A stretch of 64,000 nt of DNA from Norana najaformis (Eukaryota; Annelida; Clitellata; Crassiclitellata; Hormogastridae): positions 32,643,561 through 32,707,560 of the forward strand of contig OZ029919.1 of assembly GCA_964023275.1 (NCBI GenBank). The letters run 5' to 3'. Shown here piece by piece: positions 50,301 through 60,387 of this stretch. The translations under genes were made by a program, and so were the position numbers. The notes under the pieces were generated by a model. It was not told the DNA's origin, searched no databases, and saw only the letters and a list, made by a program, of their open reading frames with translations. Every line of letters begins with the position of its first letter. Positions within the stretch are counted from its first letter, which is position 1.

Positions 50301-53300
50301 ATAATAATTAAAGTATGTACAGGGGTTGCTGATGAAGCTCTCTTGAGACCCTTGTGTGTGTTTTACTTTTCAGAATCCAGGTTGGAACGATAAAAGAGTT
50401 CTTGAACACGTCTGCTTGTTCCAATCTGTCATTTCTGATGGAAGCTGGTGACAGTGCGAATGGTGGGTTTGAGCACATTGTTTTCTGAAAACCCTTCCCA
50501 TGCAGCTTGATGGTCTCTTTGGTAGCACGCTTGGTCTGTAGTCCAACGATTTTTGGTTCGAGCCTGCTGAGCAGACGATTTGTAATGATCCTGGACAAGT
50601 TGTTTGCATAAATGTGCTTCTCTGGAGCATTGCCATTTCCACTATGTGCAACCAGCCATGCATAAACTGGCAGGTAAACATCGTGTGAGGCTTTGCGAAG
50701 AGCAGGTCCCGTGATGTACTAGCCATGTGTTGAGGACCTTCGGATTTCTTATGGTTCAGCCAATTTGAAAATTTTGACAGTGGTACAAATGTAAATCATC
50801 GGAGCTATATAAATAATCAATTTACAAATCGTGATCATAAACTTAAGATTTCTACAGTGCCCAATGAAAGCCAAGTCGTGAGAACTAGCTTATTCACAGG
50901 AGCTCAGTCAAAACAAAATCGATTGGCAAGAAAGGTTTGGTTCTAGCCCAAGATCCAAGACAGGCAGACGGACGGCTATGGTGGGTGGTGTTTGGAATTG
51001 GATCTAAATAGGTTGCCTAGCAACCAACAACATGAACACCTGGTTCTTTTATTGTCTCTGTTCCGTGAGCGCATGAAACCCTTTTGTTTGGTTGTGTTTT
51101 GTTTGGTCTGATAAGTTTCTCTTAAAGAGGCGCTATATAAATCTGATTACAAACTACAGTTGCGTACATAAAAGGACTTAAATTTCAGAGAAGGCCATCA
51201 TGAGAAACGTTCGTATTCTTGCCTATCAGAAGAAGAAAAGTTCGCTGAGGCCCTGCAGCGCGTGTGACATGCCTCCACCGGGTTTCATGTCCAATGCAAA
51301 GCGCAAGAGCCAGGTGGTTGCCTCCATCCGCCAAACGTACGGCATCGATGATGAAATAACGCAGAGAAACGGTGAGCCTTTCGATTTTGAAGGCATTTCC
51401 GGGGAAGGTCAGGAAACAGAAAGATGTTCCCTCTGTTTACCGTATTTGAAATACCATCAGACAATGTCTGTAGTGCCATTATCATAATACGGTACCATAC
51501 AGTTTGATAATGCCTTTCTTGCAAATCTAATCTAATTTGATGACTTCTGTAGCGCCATTATCGTAATGTCCAAAGCATCAGTCATTGGTTGCTTCAGGTA
51601 AAATTGTAATCAAAATTATAGTCCATTGGAGAAGCCAGGTTGAATTTCAGAAGTGAACATTGATGCCGGGGAACATTAAGATCCATGAGCTGACTGGAAG
51701 ATTTATAATGCATGAGGCATCAACTGATGGTCACTTAAAGTAAAACCATTGTCAAAAACCGTTATCCATAGCAGAAGTCCAGTCGAAGTGTAATAGGTCA
51801 TGGACACCGGAAGCCTTAGGGTAGGCAAGTTGAAATAGACAAGTTTTAAGTTTACACCCGAAAGACATTGAACAGTCGACAGAATGCACAGAACTGGCAG
51901 GGAACTTGAAAGCTCTGGACTGAGAGCCACTGAGAGCCAAAATCTGGTTTAAATGCTGTTTACACTTAAGAAACTTGTAGACTTCAGACTGAAGTTGATG
52001 AGCAGATTCGGTAACTGAGTCATTGCCTAATACTGATCCTTACTGCTGCTGGTCTCTTAAATATGCAAAATATAGAAATAGGTGCATCATTTGTTGCAAA
52101 GCTGTGGCGATCACCGGCTGGTCTTGCATTTAAATTTGTCAGTGTGTTATGTCTGTCCTGTTAAATCTGTTTTCGTTAACTGTAACCTTGTTAAGTTTGT
52201 ACTCATCAGACACGTGGAATACCATGCCACCTAGTGCACACTCAGCCTTCCATTCTTTGCTGATCAGTAAGTAAGTACCAGTGCAAATTTGGAGGGTAAA
52301 AAAGGAGTCCTGTCATTGAATTTCTGTGGTCTAGTTTGCGCATTAGCCAAACACTTCTTTTGCCTTGGACCACGTTTTCAAGAAGCTTCTACAGTGGCTT
52401 GTAAACAGATGTGTTACTTTGTTAAATGTAAATGTGACATATAAATGTACATGGTTTTCTATAGCGACCATATAGCTTCAACCCTGCTCATTTTTTAATG
52501 AATTTATTGGGTGAGATTCTTCACCACCGCCGCCTGTTTGAATGGGTGCCACGCTGTTTAAAGTATCCGTGCATGGACTGTGTTACGTTTGATTTAATGA
52601 ACGTCTTGTATCTCAGTTGTTTCCTACGTTAAACCTGATTCTCTTGGTCTGCAGACTTCCTGCGTGTCATTCAGCAACAGCGATCCATTGCTTCTAGCTC
52701 CAGACGCAAGAGACAGTCACTTGAGACTCTGCCTGGACTTGGTGACAGGCTTTCCATACTCGAAGACAGCAGCGGTTTGTAATCTAACGACTTCTAATCT
52801 AATCTTAGAACTTTTGTGGTGCCATTATAATAATGCACTAGGCATCAATCGATAGCACTCCAAAAGAGATTTGCAAGTCTGTCAAGTTCCAAGATTCAGC
52901 ATGCTGAGACAGAAAGTCAGGCGAAGGAAGAAGATAAGCATGCTGGAACAAAAGTGTCAAGTTGCAGACTTCCAGACAGAAAGATACCTGAGACACAGCA
53001 GTTTCATTCTAACCTGTCTGTTAAGTTAAACAATTCTTTAATATGAGAACAAGTTGTTCATGCATGCTTGCCTGTGTTACCAGGCAGCTTAATTTGGTAC
53101 AGACTTAGCTAGGAAGTAAACAGTTAGCCCTGTGATGCATTGTTCTCTTGTCCAGGACCTTGTGATTCGTCCATTATGGGCTCAAGGGCCAAAGAGCAGA
53201 AGTGAGCACTTCCGCTATGTTCCACATGGGACGTGGGAGCTTTACTTTACTTTTACAGAACAGACCAACGTGGTCCACTGTTGTGATTTTCTGTGAGCAT

Positions 53301-56300
53301 TGGTGAATTGTAGGTTCAGCACCTATACCAAAGTCGCCCGACCCAATTACTGCTTTGGAAAAGCCGTTGGCTCATCTGAAAGAAAGCACTGGAAATCGCG
53401 AGAAGATCACTTCGACAAACACTGAACTGTACGCTGGAATGGACCCAGAAGAACTTGTCAGAGTTCTAGAGGAGTCCAGCCTGCTTCATGAACAGGCAGA
53501 CATCATTTACCGGCTTTACTGTGAAAAGTGTGGGAAATACTTTTTTCAGCATTACTATTCTGTTTAAGGAGTTCTTAGAAACTTGTGACATACAATTTGC
53601 CTATGCATAACATTAGCATAAACATACTTACTTACATACACGCACACATTAATACTTACATTATACACTATGATGCATATGCATACATACGAATCTCAGG
53701 CTAGCACAGTCTGTACACGGGAAACTTAAATGGCATGGTGCCCATTCAGACGGGCAGTGGTGGTGAAGGATCTCACCTGATAAATTCATTGAAAATAGGC
53801 AGGGTCAAGGCCATACGGTCACTACAGAAAAACATATACATTTACATACATACATACATCATTATAAATACGTGCAATTTTACCACTTCTTAGTAAACAT
53901 TAACAGCACTTAGCCTAGCAAGTTCAGCACTTCTGAGGGGTGGATAAAGGTGCTGTATTCAGTGTCTAGATACATACATACATACCTAAACGTTCCAACA
54001 TGTGCAGCCCAAACAGTTTTGCTTATTGGGCCCACAGCTGGTGCGCACTGTGCCAGTTGGTGACCTGCTTAGGGGCCATACGTGGACCCAAGGAAGTTGG
54101 TTGTTGGTGATACATACCGTTGTTTCTTTGCAGAGGTCTTGACTGGACGATCAGTAGGGATGAGTACACCCACTACACAGTTAAAGACCTCATGAAGGAG
54201 CTGTACGAAAAGGCAGCCGGTTTTCAGCAGTGGTGGCTCGTGCGCCACACGGCCGGCATCCTCGGAAAGAGAGTGGAGGGACTGGCCACTGTTGCGACGG
54301 ATATCATCGTACGACAGAAACAACTGACTGTCGGTCTGCCACCTGAACCACGGGAGAAAATTATTCCAAGGTCTGATCGCTTACCTCTTATCAGAAGACG
54401 TAGTAGTCCAATGCCGAAACCATCGAGTGACCTTGTGCAACGGTGTTACAGTGGCCTTGTTAAATGTTTACGCTTTTGAAGGCAGGTGGCCACTCCCCTT
54501 CCATACTGTGTTTGATCCACCATTCTAAGTGTACAGTCAGTGTACTCATTTTGAAGCCAATTTTGCTAGTAGAACAGTACTTTGGAAATGTCTTTCTGTT
54601 TTGATGGAAATTTTAACCACCAACATCTGGGGTCACGGTCAAACTTTGGTGTATCATTTGGGTTTGACACATTTGAAACAGAGTTTTCTTGAGGTACTTG
54701 ATGATAATAATAATGGCAATTTACATAGCACCGTAACAGAAGAAAAGGGTGCTGTACATGAGTTCAGAAATTAACAGCAGGCATAAGATATCTTAAAAGA
54801 TATGTCTTGAGCCATGACTTGAATGTGTCCAGGGATGGGGCATTCATCACATGGTCTGCAGTGGGTCCAGCGACAGAGAAGGAACATTCACCGGACTTCG
54901 TGGAAGAGCACAAGACCTGCAGATGGCTCTTGAGAGCGTATAAAGGCCATATATAAATGCCGTATAGTTTGGAATTAATATTTATATTCAGGAATTAATA
55001 ATTTGTGTTTCCTTCATTTTAGGCCTCTTCCAATTGATCAGCTTGAAGCCCTAATAAACGAGGCCTGTGGTGAAGACACCGCAGTGGCAATGCTTACTCA
55101 AGTAAGTAACATGAATTTTGTAAATTTTATGGGCCAAGACTACTTGAGGACGCCACAAGCACAATGAGTACTGAAGTCAGTGACAAGGTTTCTGGCAGAA
55201 AATTCTGTACATATATAAAATTCAGGATGAGAAAGTTAAATTAAGTAAGTGATGCACTTGTTAACACGCCATGTGTCCGTCGACTTCGCAAGGAATCGTA
55301 GGCAAACTGTGCATGACCAAGACTATTTGAGGACACCACAGGCGTGTTGCCTTACTCAAGCTTATAAAGGAAATTGGTATTAATATGTAACTCAGAATAT
55401 AAAGAATTTATGCACAGTTACAATGCTTATTCGGGTAAGGGACAAGATTTCTTTATGAAATTGCTGTAAACACAATACTTTTGCCATGTATACTCTTGAG
55501 TACAAGTGAGTATTTTATGTTTACAGGAGGTTCTTGTATATCTGGCAATGTTCTTTGTGACGGAGCCAAAGGCCTTTGATGAGATGATTCGTATTAGGGT
55601 TGGACTGCTTATACAGGTCATGGTTACTGAACTTGCTCAAATGCTCCACATATCAGGCAAGTCTCTACTGTAGGATGTTATCCAAATGCTCTGAATGGAT
55701 GGATGGATGGTTGGAGGAATGGATAAGTTTCGCAGTTTCGGTCATGCTAGGCCAGTATTAGTAAGCTTGACGTTGAAACTGGCTAAGTTAAACTTAATTG
55801 GTATAGCTGTTATTGATTCAAATATTTCATAATTTTTCTTTTGTTTTGTTAGTTGCATGAACTCTGGAGCCATTTTGAACGAGTGGCTTTGGATTTGGTT
55901 GGGGAAAGTGACGGATTTTTCTGTTATTCACGGCTGATAGTTTGTGCTGCTATTTCCAACAGTTGCTGAGGCCTCCGAAGAGCTGATGAACCTAAGTCCC
56001 TTTGAAATCCAGACGTTTCTTAGTAAGATCATTTCTGCGAAAGAATACTCACCAGGCATTGAAGGTCAGCTTGATTTCGTTAACTTGGAATAACTGACAA
56101 AAAGTTTTAGCTTATAGCTATACATGACAAACCTTCATTTCGTTACACAGGAAGATAATAGTAGGATAAAAGTGATTGTTCAAAGTTTTCTTTACATGCA
56201 CTTTAATACAGTAGCTAAATGACTAATATGCTGTAAGCAGAAAGAAATAAAATCTTACGCAATTGGACCAGCTCGCATTCGATAATAATAGACCGGGTAT

Positions 56301-59300
56301 ATAAGAATGTCTTTAAACAACGAGCTGACTCAGCTGTATCACAAAACGAAGGTGGAAATCCATTCCACAGAGATGGCCCAACGACTTGAAATACCAGTAG
56401 TTGAAGGAAAAACATTAGTAAGATAAATGAAATTGAAATGTTTGATGTTGTGTTCAGTCACAGCAGGGAAGAAGGCGAAGGATGCAGCTCAAGTGATCCG
56501 AATGAAAAGGAGGCGATCAGTGAGTAGCCTATTATAGCTCCTACGTTATATGAAGAGTAAAAAAAAGAGCAGTACATTAAGCCAACTTCAAGAGGAAGCT
56601 ACGTTAGCGACTTCATTTTCTTAGCCTTGGCACATGAAAGGTGGATAGCCAGTCCTCTTTGCTACCTGATGTTCACACAAAAATGCATAGTCTATGTAAT
56701 CAATTTGTAGCCCATCACCAAGTTTGCAGGGGACACTATTATTATTATTTTGCATTTATTACATGCACAGGGTCAGTAAATCTGAATCTGAGGCATGAAG
56801 CAACTGTGAGTGGAGGACTTGCTCAAGGTCCCTGTGCAGTAACTGTCAAAGGGTAGGCTCGAACCCATACTCTCCGCATTACAAGCCAAGCACTCTATCC
56901 AATCGGCTACTGTGCCTCGCTAGTGGAACAAATTTTAATTTCTGAATGTTTTTCCTGGTGGGGATTTGAACCACCGACCAGTAAGTTGGCAGTCCAGCAC
57001 AGTAACCGTTAGACTAATGCACTAGTATTAGAACTGGGCTCTAACGATTAACTCTATTTCCAGGATCTTTGAGCTAGCAAGAAATTCCTGTCTTTGTACC
57101 ACTGGATTGCAGAGTGCTGAGTCAGTCGATTCCATTGCTGCTCAGACATCAGAGATTTCCATGGATCGGCTGGGACGGTGGATACGACGTCGCCAACTTG
57201 ACGGTTCCTTGAGCAGGGTGCCAGTGGGATTTTACCAGGCTGTCTGGAATGTTCTAAATCGTGTATGGCCATTTTCAGATTACTTTGTTATCAAGTATTT
57301 AAACAGATGTTATCAGCAAATGTCTTCACTGAAAATTGGTATTGTTTTCTGTTGTTGACTGGTAAATGTAGACAGTAAGTACATCACACCATTGGTATAG
57401 CATGGAATTTGGATTCAGTGTCAAGTATCGCATTATGGCGTAATCATAATCGTATTGTAATTGTAAACTTGAAATTTCTAAAGCACTACTTAAAAGCTAA
57501 GTGCAGGCATCAGCTTATTCATGAGTGCTGTGTCAAGTCTGTGGGGTTGTCCAAAGATGCCATGTCAAGAACCAGGTTCGGTTGCCTGAAGATCAGAGAG
57601 TGAAGGAGGAGAGGAGCCGCAGTTGATGTTGGAACAACATCCACTTCATCTTCTTCCTTAAAGTTGCTAGATTCGCCAAGTTCCCAAAGTTGTCTGCTTG
57701 CAAAGATATAAGATGACCAGAGTATGTCTTTCTGCTGTTCCTGCACGAACCAAGTAACCATAGCCAACTCAGTCGGCATCATCCACTAACCATGCCCATT
57801 TTCCTTGAAGACCATGAACGCCAGCCCTACTCAGTATGTAGATATCTTGAATGGGTGCTACTTAGATGCTATGAATGAATGAATGAATGAGTTCCTGTGT
57901 GAAAATTTTAATAAGCAAGTTTGTAAACCGTTGGTCCTGTGTAAATATAAGAAGTAGGTAAATAGCACAAGTGCATGAACATTGAGAATCAGTGTCTGCG
58001 TGTTCTTCAGTGTCCAGAATTGACGTTTGAAAACCACTCGCTCGTGAGCAGTCTGATTAAAGAGGTGAGTGCATTTCTAGAATATTCAGCAAATTATTGC
58101 CACACGTGTTTTACATCGACTTGGTACTACGCTGAATCGTTGTAATCTGCCCAACAGTAATAAATATATCACAGAAATAACTGATTTTGAAACGGACTTA
58201 AAAGTCCTGTATAAATTTGGCATTACATTATGACATGTTACAATTGATACATTACAAATGATACTCTATTTTACACCTTCACTCATTCAATCTTCCTTAT
58301 GGAACAAATTCTGAAATAATTGCATGACATCGATCCCAAATTTAGTTCAGCATTAGGAAGTGACTTTGTATAACTGTATCCGGCTATTTGTTTAGCAATA
58401 AGACAGCATAAGCGGTGCTAGAAAGTCCTTCCTATAATACAACCTTGATGTAATGCAGTAACTATGGTTCCAACACTTGACTACGTAAAAGCGGAAGATG
58501 AACAAGCAGAGAACCAGTTCACTTCTCCTGTGCTTTCCCTCTCTCCTGGAGAGTTCTTCTTCACACTTAAAATCAAACTTTTCAAACTGTCCTACCCTGC
58601 ACCTGATCATATGACCACCATTGCCATCATAATTGCTTTCCGCCTGTGTAGCACCATTTACACTGTCTTCCCTGCCTGACCTCTGATTCTGACCTGGCAC
58701 TAAAATCTCAACAACCTAGCTCCTGCAGACCTGATCTGATATGGTTATGGTAAATAAGCGGATCTACCTTATGCTGCTATTGCGTGGTGCTGAGCACTTT
58801 CTGAGATTTGCATTGCATTACGTGTGTCTGTGTGTTTTCCTCAGTCCACTGCAGGCGAGATGAAGTTTGCCATTCAGGTGGAATCCGTGTTGAATCAGAT
58901 CAGTTCTCCCGAATACCGCCAGCTGATGGTTGAAGCCACAATGGTCCTGTGCCTCATGGTTGAGAATCTGGGCAAGGCCTTGCGCTGGGAAAACCCAATT
59001 GACATTGGAAGTATCGTGCACAGAGCCAACACAATCTTCCTTGCTGAACAGGTAGGAGGTATCTAGACGTTTTTGTAGCACTTTTTCTCATAGCTAGGTG
59101 GACTTGTCGGGCAGAACATGCACAAGCAGAAATTTGTGTATTGCTTTCTAAGAACTGTGACATAAGGCAAAAAGTTATGCCACAATGTTCCATTTGATAA
59201 CTGAACAGAAGGCAATGTGAAATAATTGCTCATCAGTTAACATCTCCATCAGCATTATTCATAGGTGTCGCCCAGAATGATACTTCAGCTATTTGCAAGC

Positions 59301-60148
59301 ACAACAGGAGCGGTTGAACAAATGGACAACCTTTACACCTGGGTTACATGGAAACAACATCGTGATGCTAAGATCGTACGTGATCATAGTTCCTACAAAA
59401 GGCTTCTACTGATCATGATAATATTAAGATCAGTATTAACTATGGTAGTGTTAAACATGTTTCATTACAAGGACGCTTACTGAGAGCTGGGATATCAGAA
59501 GAATGCACTTTCCAATTCCAACCACCACCAACTGTAACATCTGAGTGCCTGCCTGCCCGACGACCTGTAACCAAACCTTTCTTGCCTATCGATTTTGTTT
59601 TGACTGAGCGCCTGTAATATAAGGTGGTTCCAACAACTTGGCTTTCGCTGGGTGCTGTAGAAATCTCGAGATTATGATGAAATGCTCCAATGTAGCTAAC
59701 GATTCTGCTGTGAACTTTGTGCATAATCTTCACAGTGTCATGTCATTTGTGAAAATGCGATGCAGTAACTCGTATTTTTCATTTTTTATGTAATTGTTTC
59801 GTTTTTGTCCATGTTACCATACATCTGATAAATAAAGGTTTATCTACATCATACTTATAACACTGAATAACTGTTATAACGGCACTACAAAACTGGTTTG
59901 CTACACTACATTAACTGCTTGTGTATCTCAAACAGGAGACAGTGAAAGGTGATGTAATAATTTGCTGCGCCCAAAGTCCTCGACCGTCCTCTCCACCGTG
60001 CAAAGGACAGGGCGGAATCTGCCAGTACTTCTACGACACAGCACCGACTGGCAGATATGGCACCATGGTCTACATGATAAAAGCGGCAGCCGACGTCATG
60101 CAGCTTCCTGTCGGGGAAACGGGAACAGTGGAATGCACCCAACAGTAA
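38355..60148 (+). CDS. PHKA: Phosphorylase b kinase regulatory subunit alpha
   Basis: Role: large regulatory subunit of phosphorylase kinase, which activates glycogen phosphorylase. Thirty exons, phases consistent: 38355-38432, 38923-39081, 40029-40245, 40766-40848, 41754-41834, 42528-42626, 43079-43120, 43484-43588, 44194-44247, 44713-44835, 45866-45961, 46456-46563, 47062-47140, 47688-47825, 48488-48597, 49263-49407, 49719-49794, 50374-50462, 51189-51371, 52655-52774, 53314-53527, 54134-54370, 55023-55101, 55527-55656, 55963-56064, 56458-56519, 57113-57262, 58011-58064, 58845-59051, 59936-60148 (TAA); 1210 codons, close to vertebrate alpha subunits. Start [17 protein letters not shown]; glucoamylase-like domain ([54 protein letters not shown]). 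Exons 18-21 encode a variable linker. Then [13 protein letters not shown], a PKA-type RRRSSAES near residues 1000-1007, [19 protein letters not shown]. It ends VECTQQ, so the CaaX-type farnesylation box is kept. Introns 12 and 24 are GC-AG. Confidence 0.97.
39425..39560 (+). repeat. Dispersed repeat, family E (PHKA introns)
   Basis: Shared blocks: AATCTAATCTAATGACT, a variant of TTCTATAGCGCCATTAT, GCATCAGTCGATGATTGCTT, AATCATAATTCATTAGAGAA, CCAGGTCAAATTC. Similar copies in this gene's introns are at about 40297-40440, 51523-51680 and 52785-52870 (+). Reverse copies of its head appear near 46180-46255 and 15730-15815. It resembles a short retroelement tail and is not coding. Confidence 0.6.
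42755..42905 (+). repeat. Dispersed repeat, family F
   Basis: Contains CATTTATTAAGTGCCAGTAT, GTGAAGGACTTGCTCAAGGT and ACAAGCCAAGCGCTCTTACC, with CATCGGCTACTGTGC at the end. Related copies are at about 44480-44660 and 56740-56925; a more distant relative is at 28300-28520 in EXOC1. The terminal part resembles a tRNA-like or genomic-tail module of SINE/LINE elements. Confidence 0.55.
45633..45775 (-). mobile_element. Family A retroelement tail, antisense, PHKA intron
   Basis: Minus-strand read of the same tail as 15280-15400 (CTTGACCTGGAACCGAACCC, CGAATTTGTTTTGACT, GGTGCTGTAGAAATCTTGAA), ending in ATTTACGATTAC. It lies just upstream of PHKA exon 11. Confidence 0.7.
46564..47061 (+). other. GC-AG intron (PHKA intron 12)
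   Basis: Exon 12 ends GTTAAAGAA and the intron starts GCAAGTTACT; it ends TTTTTCTGAAG before GGCTTCTTG. This choice gives [17 protein letters not shown], the same spacing as vertebrate LGSLMAE-GFLAPGEIDP. Using the GT at 46568-46569 (intron GTTACT) with the earlier CAG would insert about five extra residues. GCAAGT is the standard consensus for GC donors. Confidence 0.75.
49847..49950. repeat. AAT/ATT-rich microsatellite
   Basis: Imperfect AATAAT and AATTAATAAT units in the PHKA intron after exon 17; similar AAT runs recur near 50088-50120. Confidence 0.85.
50828..50995 (-). mobile_element. Family A retroelement tail, antisense, PHKA intron
   Basis: Minus-strand tail matching 15278-15400: TTGGATCTTGGGCTAGAACC, TCGATTTTGTTTTGACTGAG, GGCACTGTAGAAATCTTAAG. 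It lies between PHKA exons 18 and 19. Confidence 0.7.
52435..52575 (+). repeat. Short interspersed repeat, family B (copy 4)
   Basis: TCTATAGCGACCATATAGC, GAATTTATTGGGTGAGATTC, TTCACCACCGCC, TTTGAATGGGTGCCACGC, in the PHKA intron before exon 20. Confidence 0.7.
53728..53850 (-). repeat. Short interspersed repeat, family B (copy 5, antisense)
   Basis: TAAATGGCATGGTGCCCATT, CGGGCAGTGGTGGTGAAGG, AAATTCATTGAAAATAGGC, GGCCATACGGTCACTACAG, in the PHKA intron after exon 21, inverted relative to the copy 1.2 kb upstream. Confidence 0.7.
55657..55962 (+). other. GC-AG intron (PHKA intron 24)
   Basis: Exon 24 ends CACATATCAG and the intron starts GCAAGTCTCT; it ends TTTCCAACAG. The joined protein reads [20 protein letters not shown], matching the family (CSAEEATEGLMNLSP in vertebrates). 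CAG|GCAAGT is the ideal GC-donor context. Confidence 0.85.
56280..56400 (-). mobile_element. Retroelement ORF C-terminus fragment in PHKA intron
   Basis: The minus strand reads [20 protein letters not shown] then [11 protein letters not shown], the GP.LWN.(L/F)P ... LKT.L ending of a LINE ORF. It is a short remnant between exons 25 and 26. Confidence 0.6.
59490..59685 (+). mobile_element. Family A retroelement tail, PHKA intron
   Basis: Tail with CTGTAACCAAACCTTTCTTG, TTTTGTTTTGACTGAGCGCC, GGGTGCTGTAGAAATCTCGA and an ATTATGATG end. It is the same family as the copy in the Rieske exon and lies between PHKA exons 29 and 30. Confidence 0.65.
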
Positions 60149-60244
60149 TGTCAGTTCACAAAATGTAACGCACAGACAAAACAGAGGTGATAGTCTTCTG
60201 CAGCAATTTTCCGTAGTAGTAAGATTTGTTAACTTTTCACTTGC

Positions 60245-60250
60245 TTTATT
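60245..60250 (-). terminator. Candidate ALG1 poly(A) signal
   Basis: TTTATT on the plus strand, i.e. AATAAA on the minus strand, 138 bases after the ALG1 stop and only about 100 bases from the PHKA stop on the other strand. Confidence 0.5.
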
Positions 60251-60387
60251 AACCATTTCAGAAGACAAAAATGATGTTCTAGTGCTTCATTCAGCTGAAA
60301 TTTTCCTCATTTTATTTCCTAAGATTTTGCACTTAATTCATGTTCCGCAGTTCTGTTTGACAACACTTGAAAAGTAATTCCGTTATC

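Noticed and set aside
51189..51371. Alternative frame of PHKA exon 19 ([16 protein letters not shown])
   Set aside because: It ends in TGA after about 25 codons and breaks phase with exons 18 and 20. The chosen frame is open throughout and joins both neighbours in phase 1.
56945..57025. Reverse tRNA-like segment (GGGATTTGAACCACCGACC)
   Set aside because: Only the T-arm-like part is present and it adjoins a family F repeat; no full tRNA.
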